From Lysobacteraceae bacterium UBA6001 (GTDB lineage Bacteria; Pseudomonadota; Gammaproteobacteria; Xanthomonadales; Xanthomonadaceae): DNA of 13,342 bases. This document shows, in pieces, positions 8,077 through 13,342 of the stretch; positions within the stretch are counted from its first letter, which is position 1; each line of letters starts with the position of its first letter. Location: assembly GCA_002429615.1 (NCBI GenBank), contig DJAN01000084.1:1-13342 (forward strand). Direction: 5' to 3'. Under the pieces are notes generated by a model that searched no databases, had not been told where the DNA came from, and worked only from the letters and a program-made list of their open reading frames with translations. The position numbers were made by a program, and so were the translations under genes.

Positions 8077-8168
8077 CGCACCTGCCTCCTAGCCCCTGTA
8101 GGGGCAGTAGGCCGCGCGCGGATGACGCCTGCATGACAACGCAGCACGTCAATCGGATCAGGTGCAGA

Positions 8169-8245
8169 TGGCGCGCCCGACAGGACTCGAACCTGTAACC
8201 GCCGGCTTAGAAGGCCGGTGCTCTATCCGGTTGAGCTACGGGCGC
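8169..8245 (-). tRNA. tRNA-Arg (TCT)
   Basis: A 77-nt tRNA with acceptor GCGCCCG/CGGGCGC, discriminator G and encoded CCA (8169-8171). The anticodon loop CTTCTAA carries TCT, reading AGA/AGG. It lies 30 bases downstream of tRNA-Pro on the same strand, with no promoter between, so the two are probably co-transcribed. No T-run terminator follows before the 70-residue gene. Confidence 0.96.
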
Positions 8246-8275
8246 CCTTGGGCGACACGGCCCCGGCGGATCGAG

Positions 8276-8352
8276 TGGTCGGGGTAGAGGGATTCGAACC
8301 CCCGACATCCTGCTCCCAAAGCAGGCGCGCTACCAGACTGCGCTATACCCCG
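8276..8352 (-). tRNA. tRNA-Pro (TGG)
   Basis: A 77-nt tRNA with acceptor CGGGGTA/TACCCCG, discriminator A and encoded CCA (8276-8278). The anticodon loop TTTGGGA carries TGG. It is the first gene of a tRNA-Pro/tRNA-Arg pair with a clear promoter 45 bases upstream. Confidence 0.96.
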
Positions 8353-8396
8353 GTGAAACTCACGAGACCCGGCGCCTGGCGGCGCGAGGGCCGTGC

Positions 8397-8426
8397 ATTG
8401 TCCGGACAAGGCGGTCGCAGTGTCAA
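8397..8426 (-). promoter_or_regulatory. Sigma-70-type promoter of tRNA-Pro/tRNA-Arg
   Basis: On the minus strand, perfect -35 TTGACA (8421-8426), an 18-base spacer and -10 GACAAT (8397-8402), then a GC-rich discriminator. The predicted start near 8390 gives a leader of roughly 37 nt before tRNA-Pro. Confidence 0.65.
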
Positions 8427-8460
8427 TGACGCGGAGTGCGTGGAGGGTCGGGCTTCATGG

Positions 8461-8485
8461 GTCGCGGCTGAAGCCGCTCCTACAG
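8461..8485 (-). repeat. Short interspersed palindromic repeat, copy A
   Basis: On the minus strand it reads CTGTAGGAGCGGCTTCAGCC followed by GCGAC. The core GCGGC-TTCA-GCCGC is a hairpin. A second copy on the plus strand at 12409-12433 matches 22 of 25 bases. CTGTAGGAGCGG-type elements are widespread between genes in Pseudomonas and Xanthomonadaceae as REP-like repeats; family assignment is from memory. Confidence 0.7.
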
Positions 8486-8518
8486 GGAGCGCGCCGGGCC
8501 CTTGGGGGCCACGCCAAC

Positions 8519-8544
8519 AAAAAGGGCGCCGCAAGGCGCCCCTT
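8519..8544 (-). terminator. Rho-independent terminator of icd
   Basis: GGGCGCC (8524-8530) pairs with GGCGCCC (8535-8541) around GCAA. On the minus strand it is followed by five T (A at 8519-8523). It starts 24 bases after the isocitrate dehydrogenase stop codon. Confidence 0.88.
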
Positions 8545-8567
8545 CTGCAGTCACACCGCGCCGTGGA

Positions 8568-9575
8568 TCACAGGCGGCTGGCGATCGCCTTGGCGAAGCC
8601 CATGGTGTTGCCGGTGCCGCCCAGGTCCGGGGTCAGCGAATCCTTGGCTTCCAGCGTGGCCACGATGGCATTGCGCAGGCGCTCGGCGTTCTGCGGCTGG
8701 CCCACGTGGTCCAGCATCTGCGCCGCGCCCAGCAGCAGGGCGCACGGGTTGGCCTTGCCCTGGCCGGCAATGTCCGGCGCCGAGCCGTGCACGGCCTCGA
8801 AGATCGCCGCATCGACGCCGATGTTCGCACCCGGGGCCAGGCCCAGGCCGCCGACCAGGCCGGCGCACAGGTCGGAGATGATGTCGCCGAACAGGTTGGT
8901 GGTGACGATGATGTCGAACTGCTCCGGACGCATCACCAGCTGCATGCAGGCGTTGTCGACGATCATTTCCTGGAACTCGATGTCCGGGTATTCGGCGGCG
9001 ACTTCACGCGCGACCTTCAGGAACAGGCCCGAGGTCGACTTGATGATGTTGGCCTTGTGCACCGCGGTGACCTTCTTGCGGCCGGTGTTCTTGGCCAGTT
9101 CGAAGGCGTAACGCACGATGCGGTCCGAACCCTTGCGGGTGATCTTGGTGCCGGAGAACGCGGTCTCGCCGTCCTCGGACACGGTCTGGCCTTCGCTCAG
9201 GTACGCGCCTTCGGTGTTCTCGCGCACGGTAATCAGGTCCACGCCATCGGCGAAGCGCGACTTGGTGTTCGGGAACGACTTGGCCGGACGCACGTTGGCG
9301 TACAGGTCGAACTTGCGGCGCAGGGCCACGTTGATCGAGCTGAAGCCCTCGCCCACCGGCGTGGTCAGCGGGCTCTTCAGCGCCACCTTGTTCTTGGCGA
9401 TGGAGGCCAGGGTGGCTTCCGGCAGCAGGTCGCCGTGCTTTTCCAGCGCGACCAGGCCAGCGTCGGCGTATTCGTAGGTGAGGCCGGCCTGCAGCGCGTC
9501 GAGCACGTGCAGGGTGGCGTCCATGATCTCCGGGCCGATGCCGTCGCCGCGGATGACCGTGATTGTCTGCGTCAT
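8568..9575 (-). CDS. icd: Isocitrate dehydrogenase, NAD-dependent type
   Basis: 335 residues, a beta-decarboxylating dehydrogenase of the isocitrate/isopropylmalate family acting in the TCA cycle (isocitrate to 2-oxoglutarate plus CO2). It is much shorter than E. coli NADP-IDH (416). Substrate motifs are Ser80/Asn82 in SSIN, Arg86, Arg96, Arg118 in TVRENTEGAY with Tyr125, Lys174 in VHKANI, and the metal-binding NLFGDIISD with Asp231 and Asp235. The cofactor loop reads HGSAPDIAG: Asp268-Ile269 stand where NADP enzymes such as E. coli IDH have Lys-Tyr, which points to NAD. The ATG at 9575 has only a weak upstream GGAA; longer in-frame starts lack family similarity. A -10 CATAAT lies about 80 bases upstream and a terminator follows. 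3-isopropylmalate or homoisocitrate dehydrogenase are less likely alternatives; SSIN and TEGAY favour IDH. Confidence 0.92.
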   Translation of the reverse strand: MTQTITVIRGDGIGPEIMDATLHVLDALQAGLTYEYADAGLVALEKHGDLLPEATLASIAKNKVALKSPLTTPVGEGFSSINVALRRKFDLYANVRPAKSFPNTKSRFADGVDLITVRENTEGAYLSEGQTVSEDGETAFSGTKITRKGSDRIVRYAFELAKNTGRKKVTAVHKANIIKSTSGLFLKVAREVAAEYPDIEFQEMIVDNACMQLVMRPEQFDIIVTTNLFGDIISDLCAGLVGGLGLAPGANIGVDAAIFEAVHGSAPDIAGQGKANPCALLLGAAQMLDHVGQPQNAERLRNAIVATLEAKDSLTPDLGGTGNTMGFAKAIASRL

Positions 9576-9657
9576 AAAAGTGGGATTCCGAACGAGGGGG
9601 AACAGAACGCGCCGGTAGCCGTCATCGGCACCATGCGCTTGCGAATGCCAGTACGCA

Positions 9658-9674
9658 ATTATGCCCGATCGGGC
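9658..9674 (-). promoter_or_regulatory. Candidate icd promoter with an abutting 12-bp palindrome
   Basis: On the minus strand a good -10 CATAAT (9658-9663) would start transcription near 9651, about 75 nt before the icd ATG. The -35 is poor (TTGGGG at 18 bases). The perfect palindrome GCCCGATCGGGC (9663-9674) shares one base with the -10 and fills most of the spacer, where a repressor or activator dimer could bind. Promoter and operator roles are inference. Confidence 0.4.
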
Positions 9675-9818
9675 CCCCTGCCCCCAAACCGACCTTGGTC
9701 TAAGCGCCCAGACGCCCCGTCTGAGGAGCGCCAACCCGCAGCACCCCACTGGAGCAAAGCCCCCCTTTTGTTAAGGGGGGCGCGCCAACGGCGCGGGGGA
9801 TAGGCAAGGTGGGAGCGC

Positions 9819-9851
9819 CACCCCGACCTGCGCGATGCGCAGGTCGGGGTG
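9819..9851. repeat. 15-bp perfect inverted repeat
   Basis: CACCCCGACCTGCGC (9819-9833) pairs with GCGCAGGTCGGGGTG (9837-9851) around GAT. Base 9851 is shared with the next hairpin, so the two abut with no spacer. There is no T run on either strand. Confidence 0.85.
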
Positions 9852-9878
9852 TCAGCCTCCGCATTCGCGGAGGCTGAC
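9851..9878. repeat. 12-bp perfect inverted repeat
   Basis: GTCAGCCTCCGC (9851-9862) pairs with GCGGAGGCTGAC (9867-9878) around ATTC. It sits between two other long perfect hairpins. Confidence 0.85.
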
Positions 9879-9883
9879 GCGCA

Positions 9884-9924
9884 CACAGCCACGGCTGCGG
9901 CCTCCGGCCTCAGCCGTGGCTGTG
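9884..9924. repeat. 14-bp inverted repeat overlapping the AhpD-like stop codon
   Basis: CACAGCCACGGCTG (9884-9897) pairs with CAGCCGTGGCTGTG (9911-9924). Inside the loop GGCC-TCC-GGCC (9899-9909) adds four more pairs. On the minus strand the upstream arm encodes the last residues (EHSHG) and part of the stop codon of the AhpD-like gene, so the mRNA 3' end would fold into a long stem. No T run follows, so it may protect the 3' end or act with Rho rather than terminate by itself. Confidence 0.8.
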
Positions 9925-10311
9925 CTCTGCCGGTGCCGGCGCCCCGCCTTCCAGCTGGTCGAGGAAATCGACGGCGCGCCGCAGATGCGGGATGACGATC
10001 GAGCCACCCACCACCAGGCCGACCGAGAAGGTCTCGAAGAACTCCTCACGGCTCACGCCGGCCTCCTTGCACTGCGCCACGTGATAGCTGATGCAGTCGT
10101 CGCAGCGCAGCACCATCGAGGCCACCAGGCCCAGCAGTTCCTTGGTCTTCACGTCGAGCGCGCCGGCCTGGTAGGTCTGCGTGTCCAGGGCGAAGAAACG
10201 GCGTACCACCTGGTTGGGCTCGGCCAGGATGCGCTGGTTCATGCGCTGGCGGAATTCGGTGAATTCGCGGATGCGGTCGCCGCCGCCATCGTGTTCCTGT
10301 CCGCCGCTCAT
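9910..10311 (-). CDS. AhpD-like carboxymuconolactone decarboxylase family protein
   Basis: 133 residues. It has the AhpD-type motif Cys70-Asp-Asp-Cys73-x3-His77 (RCDDCISYH), the redox/peroxidase centre of alkylhydroperoxidase-like members of the carboxymuconolactone decarboxylase fold, and the helical GLVASMVLRC stretch before it. Such proteins form oligomers in the cytoplasm; CxxC members reduce peroxides or serve as thiol relays. The true substrate is unknown. The ATG at 10311 overlaps the glutaredoxin stop as ATGA, with GGAGG 7 bases upstream, so translation is coupled. The frame is open far upstream, but that part is only the shadow of glutaredoxin and bepA. The 3' end folds into a long hairpin. 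A true decarboxylase is unlikely given the CxxC. Confidence 0.88.
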   Translation of the reverse strand: MSGGQEHDGGGDRIREFTEFRQRMNQRILAEPNQVVRRFFALDTQTYQAGALDVKTKELLGLVASMVLRCDDCISYHVAQCKEAGVSREEFFETFSVGLVVGGSIVIPHLRRAVDFLDQLEGGAPAPAEHSHG

Positions 10312-10616
10312 GCCTGCGCCTCCGGGGCCTGGCCGGCCAGCAGCGGCTCCAGCTTGCCGGCGCGGTGCAGCGCCATCATGTCGTCGTAGCCGCCAACATG
10401 GACGTCGCCGACGAAGATCTGCGGCACGCTGGTGCGCTTGGCCAGCGCCACCATCTTTTCGCGCTCGGCCGGGTCCAGGTCGATCCGCACCTCCTCCCAC
10501 TGCTGTCCCTTGCTCTTGAGGAAGTTCTTGGCCGCCACGCAATACGGGCAGATGGCGGTGGAATACAGCCGGATCCGGGGTGCGGTGCCCGGGGCCGGTG
10601 AAACGGTGTCGTTCAC
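10308..10616 (-). CDS. grx: Glutaredoxin, dithiol class
   Basis: 102 residues with a thioredoxin fold. Active site Cys23-Pro-Tyr-Cys26 marks a dithiol (class I) glutaredoxin, which reduces disulfides and glutathione-mixed disulfides with glutathione. TSVPQIFVG (62-70) carries the cis-Pro65, and GGYDD (75-79) is the glutathione-binding motif. A short Pro/Ala extension of about 12 residues precedes the fold. The start is GTG at 10616 with GGAG six bases before it. The stop overlaps the start of the AhpD-like gene by ATGA, so the pair is a two-gene operon. It is divergent from bepA. It matches GrxC/Grx3-type proteins; the exact paralogue cannot be named. Confidence 0.95.
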   Translation of the reverse strand: MNDTVSPAPGTAPRIRLYSTAICPYCVAAKNFLKSKGQQWEEVRIDLDPAEREKMVALAKRTSVPQIFVGDVHVGGYDDMMALHRAGKLEPLLAGQAPEAQA

Positions 10617-10649
10617 GGGAAACTCCGCGTGGGTTCAGTGGTCTGCCAT

Positions 10650-10665
10650 ATGGTAGCGGTCCGCT
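10650..10665 (-). promoter_or_regulatory. Possible grx promoter element with an adjoining palindrome
   Basis: On the minus strand TACCAT (10650-10655) could serve as -10 for grx, with a start near 10643. AGCGG-T-CCGCT (10655-10665) is a perfect odd palindrome directly upstream of it. No convincing -35 is visible. It lies in the 136-base divergent gap between grx and bepA, so one protein bound here could affect both. This is weak evidence. Confidence 0.25.
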
Positions 10666-10752
10666 GGAATTTCGAGCCGATGGCCGCAACACTGTGGACC
10701 GCTTCGCATTCACGCGCCGCCCGCCGGCCAGCCCTTCCCTTCGGAGCCCGCC

Positions 10753-12390
10753 TTGCGCCACCTGTTGCTTGCCACCGCCGTCACCCTGGCCCTCGCCGCG
10801 GGCGTGAGCCCGGCCCAGGAGGCCCGGCTGCCGGATATCGGCTCCTCCGCCGGCGAGCTGCTGACCCCGGCCCGCCAGGCCGAGTACGGCAAGATGATGC
10901 TGGCCGAGCTGCGCAACTACGGCTATGTGCTGCAGGACCCGCTGATCGAGGATTGGCTGCAGACCATGGGCCAGCGCCTCGGCGCCAACAGCGACCGGCC
11001 GCAGCAGCCCTTCACCTTCTTCATGCTGCGCGAGCGCCAGATCAATGCCTTCGCCACGCTTGGCGGCTACGTCGCGGTCAACGCCGGCCTGGTCCTCACC
11101 GCCGACCGCGAGGATGAAGTCGCCGCGGTGCTGTCGCATGAAATCGCCCACGTCACCCAGCAGCACGTGCTGCGTGGCGTGGAGCGCTCACAGCGCGACC
11201 AGATCCCGATCCTGCTCGGCATGCTCGCGGCGGTGATCGCCGCGCAGAGCGCCGGCGGCCGCTCCAGCGGCGACGCCACCATGGCCAGCATCACCAGCGC
11301 CATGGGCCTGATGGCGCAGCGGCAGATCAACTACACCCGCTCCAACGAATCGGAAGCCGACCGCCTGGGCATCCGCACCCTCGCCCGCAGCGGCTACGAC
11401 CCGGATGCCATGGCAGGCTTCTTCGAGCGCATGTCGCTGGCGATGCGCGGCAACGAGGGCGGTTACAGCGCGCCGGACTACCTGCAGACCCACCCGGTCA
11501 CCACCACCCGCATCGTCGAGGCCAAGGCGCGCGCCGAGCAGATGAAGAAGGACACCGTCCTGCTCACCACCAGCGTGCCGGGGGCCACCGAGCAGGTGCG
11601 GGTCAATCCGTCCGACCCCTCGCTGTCCGAGCCGCTGGGCACCAGCACCAACCCGCTGCTGCCCTACACCTTCCAGGTGCCGTTCGATGCCGCCAGCCGC
11701 GGCGGCAGCGGCCAGTTCCCGTGGGCCAAGGAGCGCCTGCGCGTGCTCAGCGCCAATACCCCCGGCGTGGCCATCCGCGAATACGAAGACCTGCGCCGTG
11801 GCACCCCCAAGGGCCTGAGCGACGCCCAGCGTTACGGCCTGGCGTTGGCCCACATGCGCAACAGCGACAGCCAGGCCAACGTCATGCACGAGCTGTCGGT
11901 GCTGCTGGAGCGCCACCCGGACAATCTCTGGATCGCGCTGGCGCTGGGCGAGGCGCAGACCCGCGCCGGCCAGGCGGAACAGGCCAACAAGCGCTTCGAA
12001 CAACTGCTGCACGACCATCCGGACAGCCGCCCGGTGGTGTTGACCTATGCCGGCCTGCTCAACGAACAGGCCAGCGCCAGCGCCGGCCGGCGCGCCCAGG
12101 AGATCCTGGAACCCCTCACCCGCCGCGCGGCGGACGATCCGGTGTTCCAGCAGACCTACGCCCGCGCCTGCGAACTGGCCGGCAATCCGCACCGGGCCAG
12201 CGAGGCCTATGCCGAAGCGGCCTTCCTGAACGGGCGCGCCGAGCAGGCGCTGATCCAGCTGCAGGCGCTCAAGCGCCAGGAACTGGACTACGTCACCCGG
12301 GCGCGGGTGGACGCCCGCATCGCCGCCATCACCCCGACCGTGCTGGAACTGCGCCGCCAAGGCGTGCGCGACCCGGAGCTGTCACGCTGA
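10753..12390 (+). CDS. bepA: Periplasmic M48 zinc metalloprotease with TPR repeats (BepA/YfgC type)
   Basis: 545 residues (E. coli BepA 487). BepA works in the periplasm on outer-membrane protein assembly: it helps LptD and BAM substrates mature and degrades stalled ones. Residues 1-21 form a signal peptide (hydrophobic LLLATAVTLALAAG, cleavage after SPA). The conserved start of the mature protein (LPDIGSSAG) matches BepA. Zinc ligands are His129 and His133 in HEIAH and Glu201 in NESEAD; His247 in THP corresponds to the regulatory His246 of E. coli. Residues about 355-520 form TPR-like helices. A less conserved stretch (about 270-330) lies between the protease and TPR parts. The start is TTG with CGGAG six bases upstream; no other start fits the signal peptide. 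It is divergent from grx. No M48-type stop signal or T-run terminator follows, only a REP-like repeat. Confidence 0.92.
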   Translation: MRHLLLATAVTLALAAGVSPAQEARLPDIGSSAGELLTPARQAEYGKMMLAELRNYGYVLQDPLIEDWLQTMGQRLGANSDRPQQPFTFFMLRERQINAFATLGGYVAVNAGLVLTADREDEVAAVLSHEIAHVTQQHVLRGVERSQRDQIPILLGMLAAVIAAQSAGGRSSGDATMASITSAMGLMAQRQINYTRSNESEADRLGIRTLARSGYDPDAMAGFFERMSLAMRGNEGGYSAPDYLQTHPVTTTRIVEAKARAEQMKKDTVLLTTSVPGATEQVRVNPSDPSLSEPLGTSTNPLLPYTFQVPFDAASRGGSGQFPWAKERLRVLSANTPGVAIREYEDLRRGTPKGLSDAQRYGLALAHMRNSDSQANVMHELSVLLERHPDNLWIALALGEAQTRAGQAEQANKRFEQLLHDHPDSRPVVLTYAGLLNEQASASAGRRAQEILEPLTRRAADDPVFQQTYARACELAGNPHRASEAYAEAAFLNGRAEQALIQLQALKRQELDYVTRARVDARIAAITPTVLELRRQGVRDPELSR

Positions 12391-12408
12391 CGGCGAACGG
12401 CCCCCTCG

Positions 12409-12433
12409 CTGTGGGAGCGGCGGCAGCCGCGAC
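12409..12433 (+). repeat. Short interspersed palindromic repeat, copy B
   Basis: CTGTGGGAGCGGCGGCAGCC followed by GCGAC, a match of 22/25 to copy A at 8461-8485 in the opposite orientation. Two of the three differences fall in the hairpin loop, so the stem GCGGC/GCCGC is kept. It sits 19 bases after the bepA stop and may serve as a transcript 3' end. Confidence 0.7.
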
Positions 12434-12492
12434 TGCCGCCCGACCGCGCATGACGCCTCCCGTCCGGGGCTGAAGCGACCCCACACCGGCGG

Positions 12493-12526
12493 GCGTCACA
12501 TCTCCGTCATAAAACCGTAGTCTACT
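12493..12526 (+). promoter_or_regulatory. Candidate PHO box and promoter of phoB
   Basis: Two adjacent 11-base direct repeats, GCGTCACATCT (12493-12503) and CCGTCATAAAA (12504-12514), match the PhoB-binding pattern of two CTGTCATAAAT-like units. A third, weaker unit (CCGTAGTCTAC) follows. TCTACT at 12521-12526 could be the -10, about 10 bases beyond the 18-base box, the usual arrangement when PhoB replaces a -35. E. coli phoB is known to activate itself from such a box; its use here is inference. Confidence 0.6.
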
Positions 12527-12558
12527 GGCGACCATCCGCAATCCCCCACGGTAGCCGC

Positions 12559-13248
12559 GTGCAGAAACGCATCCTGATCGTCGATGACGAACCCGCGATC
12601 CGCGACATGGTGGCCTTTGCCCTGCGCAAGGGTGAATTCGAGCCGATCCATGCCGGAGACGCCCGCGAGGCGCAGACCGCCATCGCCGACCGCGTGCCGG
12701 ACCTGATCCTGCTCGACTGGATGCTCCCGGGCACCAGCGGCCTGGACCTGGCGCGCCGCTGGCGCAAGGACACGCTGACCCGCGAAATCCCGATCATCAT
12801 GCTCACCGCGCGCGGCGAGGAGAACGATCGCGTCGGCGGCCTGGAAGCCGGCGTGGACGACTACGTGGTCAAGCCGTTCTCCGCCCGCGAACTGCTGGCG
12901 CGGATTCGCGCGGTGATGCGCCGCGCCCGCGAAGACGACGAGGACGGCAGCGTGGCGGTAGGCGAGCTGCGCATCGACGGTGCCGCGCACCGCGTGTTCG
13001 CCGGCGACTCCCCGGTGCCGATCGGCCCGACCGAGTACCGCCTGCTGCACTTCTTCATGACCCACCCCGAGCGCGTCTACAGCCGCACCCAGCTGCTGGA
13101 CCATGTCTGGGGTGGCAGCGTCTATGTCGAAGAACGCACCATCGACGTGCACATCCGACGCCTGCGCAAGACGCTGGAACCGTTCGGCCTGGAAAACATG
13201 GTGCAGACCGTGCGCGGATCGGGTTACCGGTTCTCGGCGGCGACCTGA
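12559..13248 (+). CDS. phoB: Phosphate regulon response regulator PhoB
   Basis: 229 residues, the same length as E. coli PhoB. It is an OmpR-family transcription factor activated by PhoR phosphorylation under phosphate starvation. Receiver domain 1-120: acidic Asp9, Asp10 and Glu11, phosphorylated Asp53 (LLDWMLPG), Thr83 and Lys105 (VKPF). Winged-helix DNA-binding domain 131-229 with the RTIDVHIRRLR recognition helix and the GSGYRF wing. The start is GTG at 12559, which gives the expected MxKRILIVDDE opening; no strong Shine-Dalgarno precedes it. The probable PHO box lies 45-66 bases upstream. phoR begins 35 bases downstream on the same strand. Other OmpR-type regulators are possible, but LLDWMLPG and the neighbours favour PhoB. 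Confidence 0.95.
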   Translation: MQKRILIVDDEPAIRDMVAFALRKGEFEPIHAGDAREAQTAIADRVPDLILLDWMLPGTSGLDLARRWRKDTLTREIPIIMLTARGEENDRVGGLEAGVDDYVVKPFSARELLARIRAVMRRAREDDEDGSVAVGELRIDGAAHRVFAGDSPVPIGPTEYRLLHFFMTHPERVYSRTQLLDHVWGGSVYVEERTIDVHIRRLRKTLEPFGLENMVQTVRGSGYRFSAAT

Positions 13249-13283
13249 CGGCACTGCGCTCCACGCCGCCGGTCCCCGCCTCC

Positions 13284-13342
13284 ATGCCCCAACACATCCG
13301 TTCCGCCTGGATCCGGACGCTCGGCGCGCTCGCGCTGTGGCT
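13284..13342 (+). CDS. phoR: Start of the phosphate sensor kinase PhoR (cut by window end)
   Basis: Only 19 full codons are inside the window, from the ATG at 13284: MPQHIRSAWIRTLGALALW, a basic N-terminus running into a hydrophobic stretch. This suits the first membrane segment of a PhoR-type histidine kinase, and phoR normally follows phoB. The gap to phoB is 35 bases with no terminator, so both are likely one transcript. No strong Shine-Dalgarno is seen. The identity rests mainly on position; no kinase motif is in view. Confidence 0.6.
   Translation, partial: MPQHIRSAWIRTLGALALW

Larger units (their letters stand above)
9576..9909. other. 334-base gene-free region between icd and the AhpD-like gene, rich in hairpins
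   Basis: I see no credible gene here on either strand. The half nearer icd holds its probable promoter and a small stem (CAGACG-CCC-CGTCTG, 9709-9723). The half nearer the AhpD-like gene is a run of perfect inverted repeats: 8-bp stem at 9760-9780, 6-bp at 9781-9795, 15-bp at 9819-9851, 12-bp at 9851-9878, and 14-bp at 9884-9924. The last one overlaps the end of the AhpD-like gene. Confidence 0.85.

Noticed and set aside
10660..10752. Sigma-E promoter for bepA (GGAATTT at 10667-10673)
   Set aside because: E. coli bepA is under sigma-E, and the -35 resembles GGAACTT, but no TCTGA/TCAAA-like -10 stands at 16-17 bases.
9910..11166. 418-codon minus frame from antisense bepA through grx into the AhpD-like gene
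   Set aside because: Only the last 133 codons resemble a known family, and the ATG at 10311 has its own ribosome site. The rest is the shadow of grx and bepA.

Overview
The window is chromosomal core DNA from a GC-rich gammaproteobacterium, most likely of the Xanthomonadaceae/Lysobacteraceae (Xanthomonas, Stenotrophomonas, Lysobacter or a relative). Three things point there. The gene order tig-clpP-clpX-lon-hupB followed by tRNA-Val/tRNA-Asp is the one I know from that family. The isocitrate dehydrogenase is of the short NAD-type. A GTAGGAGCGG-type intergenic repeat occurs twice. The genus cannot be fixed from the sequence alone.

Layout. Positions 1-176 hold no gene: a perfect hairpin repeat and a rho-independent terminator. 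From 177 to 7010 everything is on the minus strand. In transcription order (right to left) it runs tig (trigger factor), clpP, clpX, lon, hupB, tRNA-Val(TAC) and two identical tRNA-Asp(GTC). This is a protein-quality-control block: a ribosome-bound chaperone, the two ClpXP subunits, Lon, and the nucleoid protein HU, which is a known Lon substrate in E. coli. Positions 7145-7552 hold tRNA-Leu(TAG), tRNA-Lys(CTT) and tRNA-His(GTG), all minus. Two unrecognised small genes follow: a 32-residue one-helix membrane protein (plus) and a 70-residue soluble protein (minus), which converge. Next come tRNA-Arg(TCT) and tRNA-Pro(TGG) (minus) with a good sigma-70-type promoter, then an NAD-type isocitrate dehydrogenase (minus). 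A 334-base gap packed with hairpins separates it from a translationally coupled pair on the minus strand, a dithiol glutaredoxin and an AhpD-like CxxCxxxH protein. Divergent from that pair on the plus strand is a periplasmic BepA-type M48 metalloprotease with TPRs, then phoB with a candidate PHO box, and the first codons of phoR, cut by the window edge.

How it works together. Left half: protein folding and turnover, with a candidate heat-shock promoter for lon built into the clpX terminator, and a hupB transcript that appears to run into three tRNAs. Right half: central metabolism (icd), thiol redox (grx plus AhpD-like), envelope quality control (bepA) and phosphate starvation control (phoB/phoR). 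I see no prophage, insertion sequence, CRISPR array or defence island, and no clearly new multi-gene system. The best leads are regulatory or small-gene observations: the terminator/promoter overlap at lon, the hupB-tRNA operon, the hairpin cluster upstream of icd, the Grx/AhpD pair and the two small proteins.
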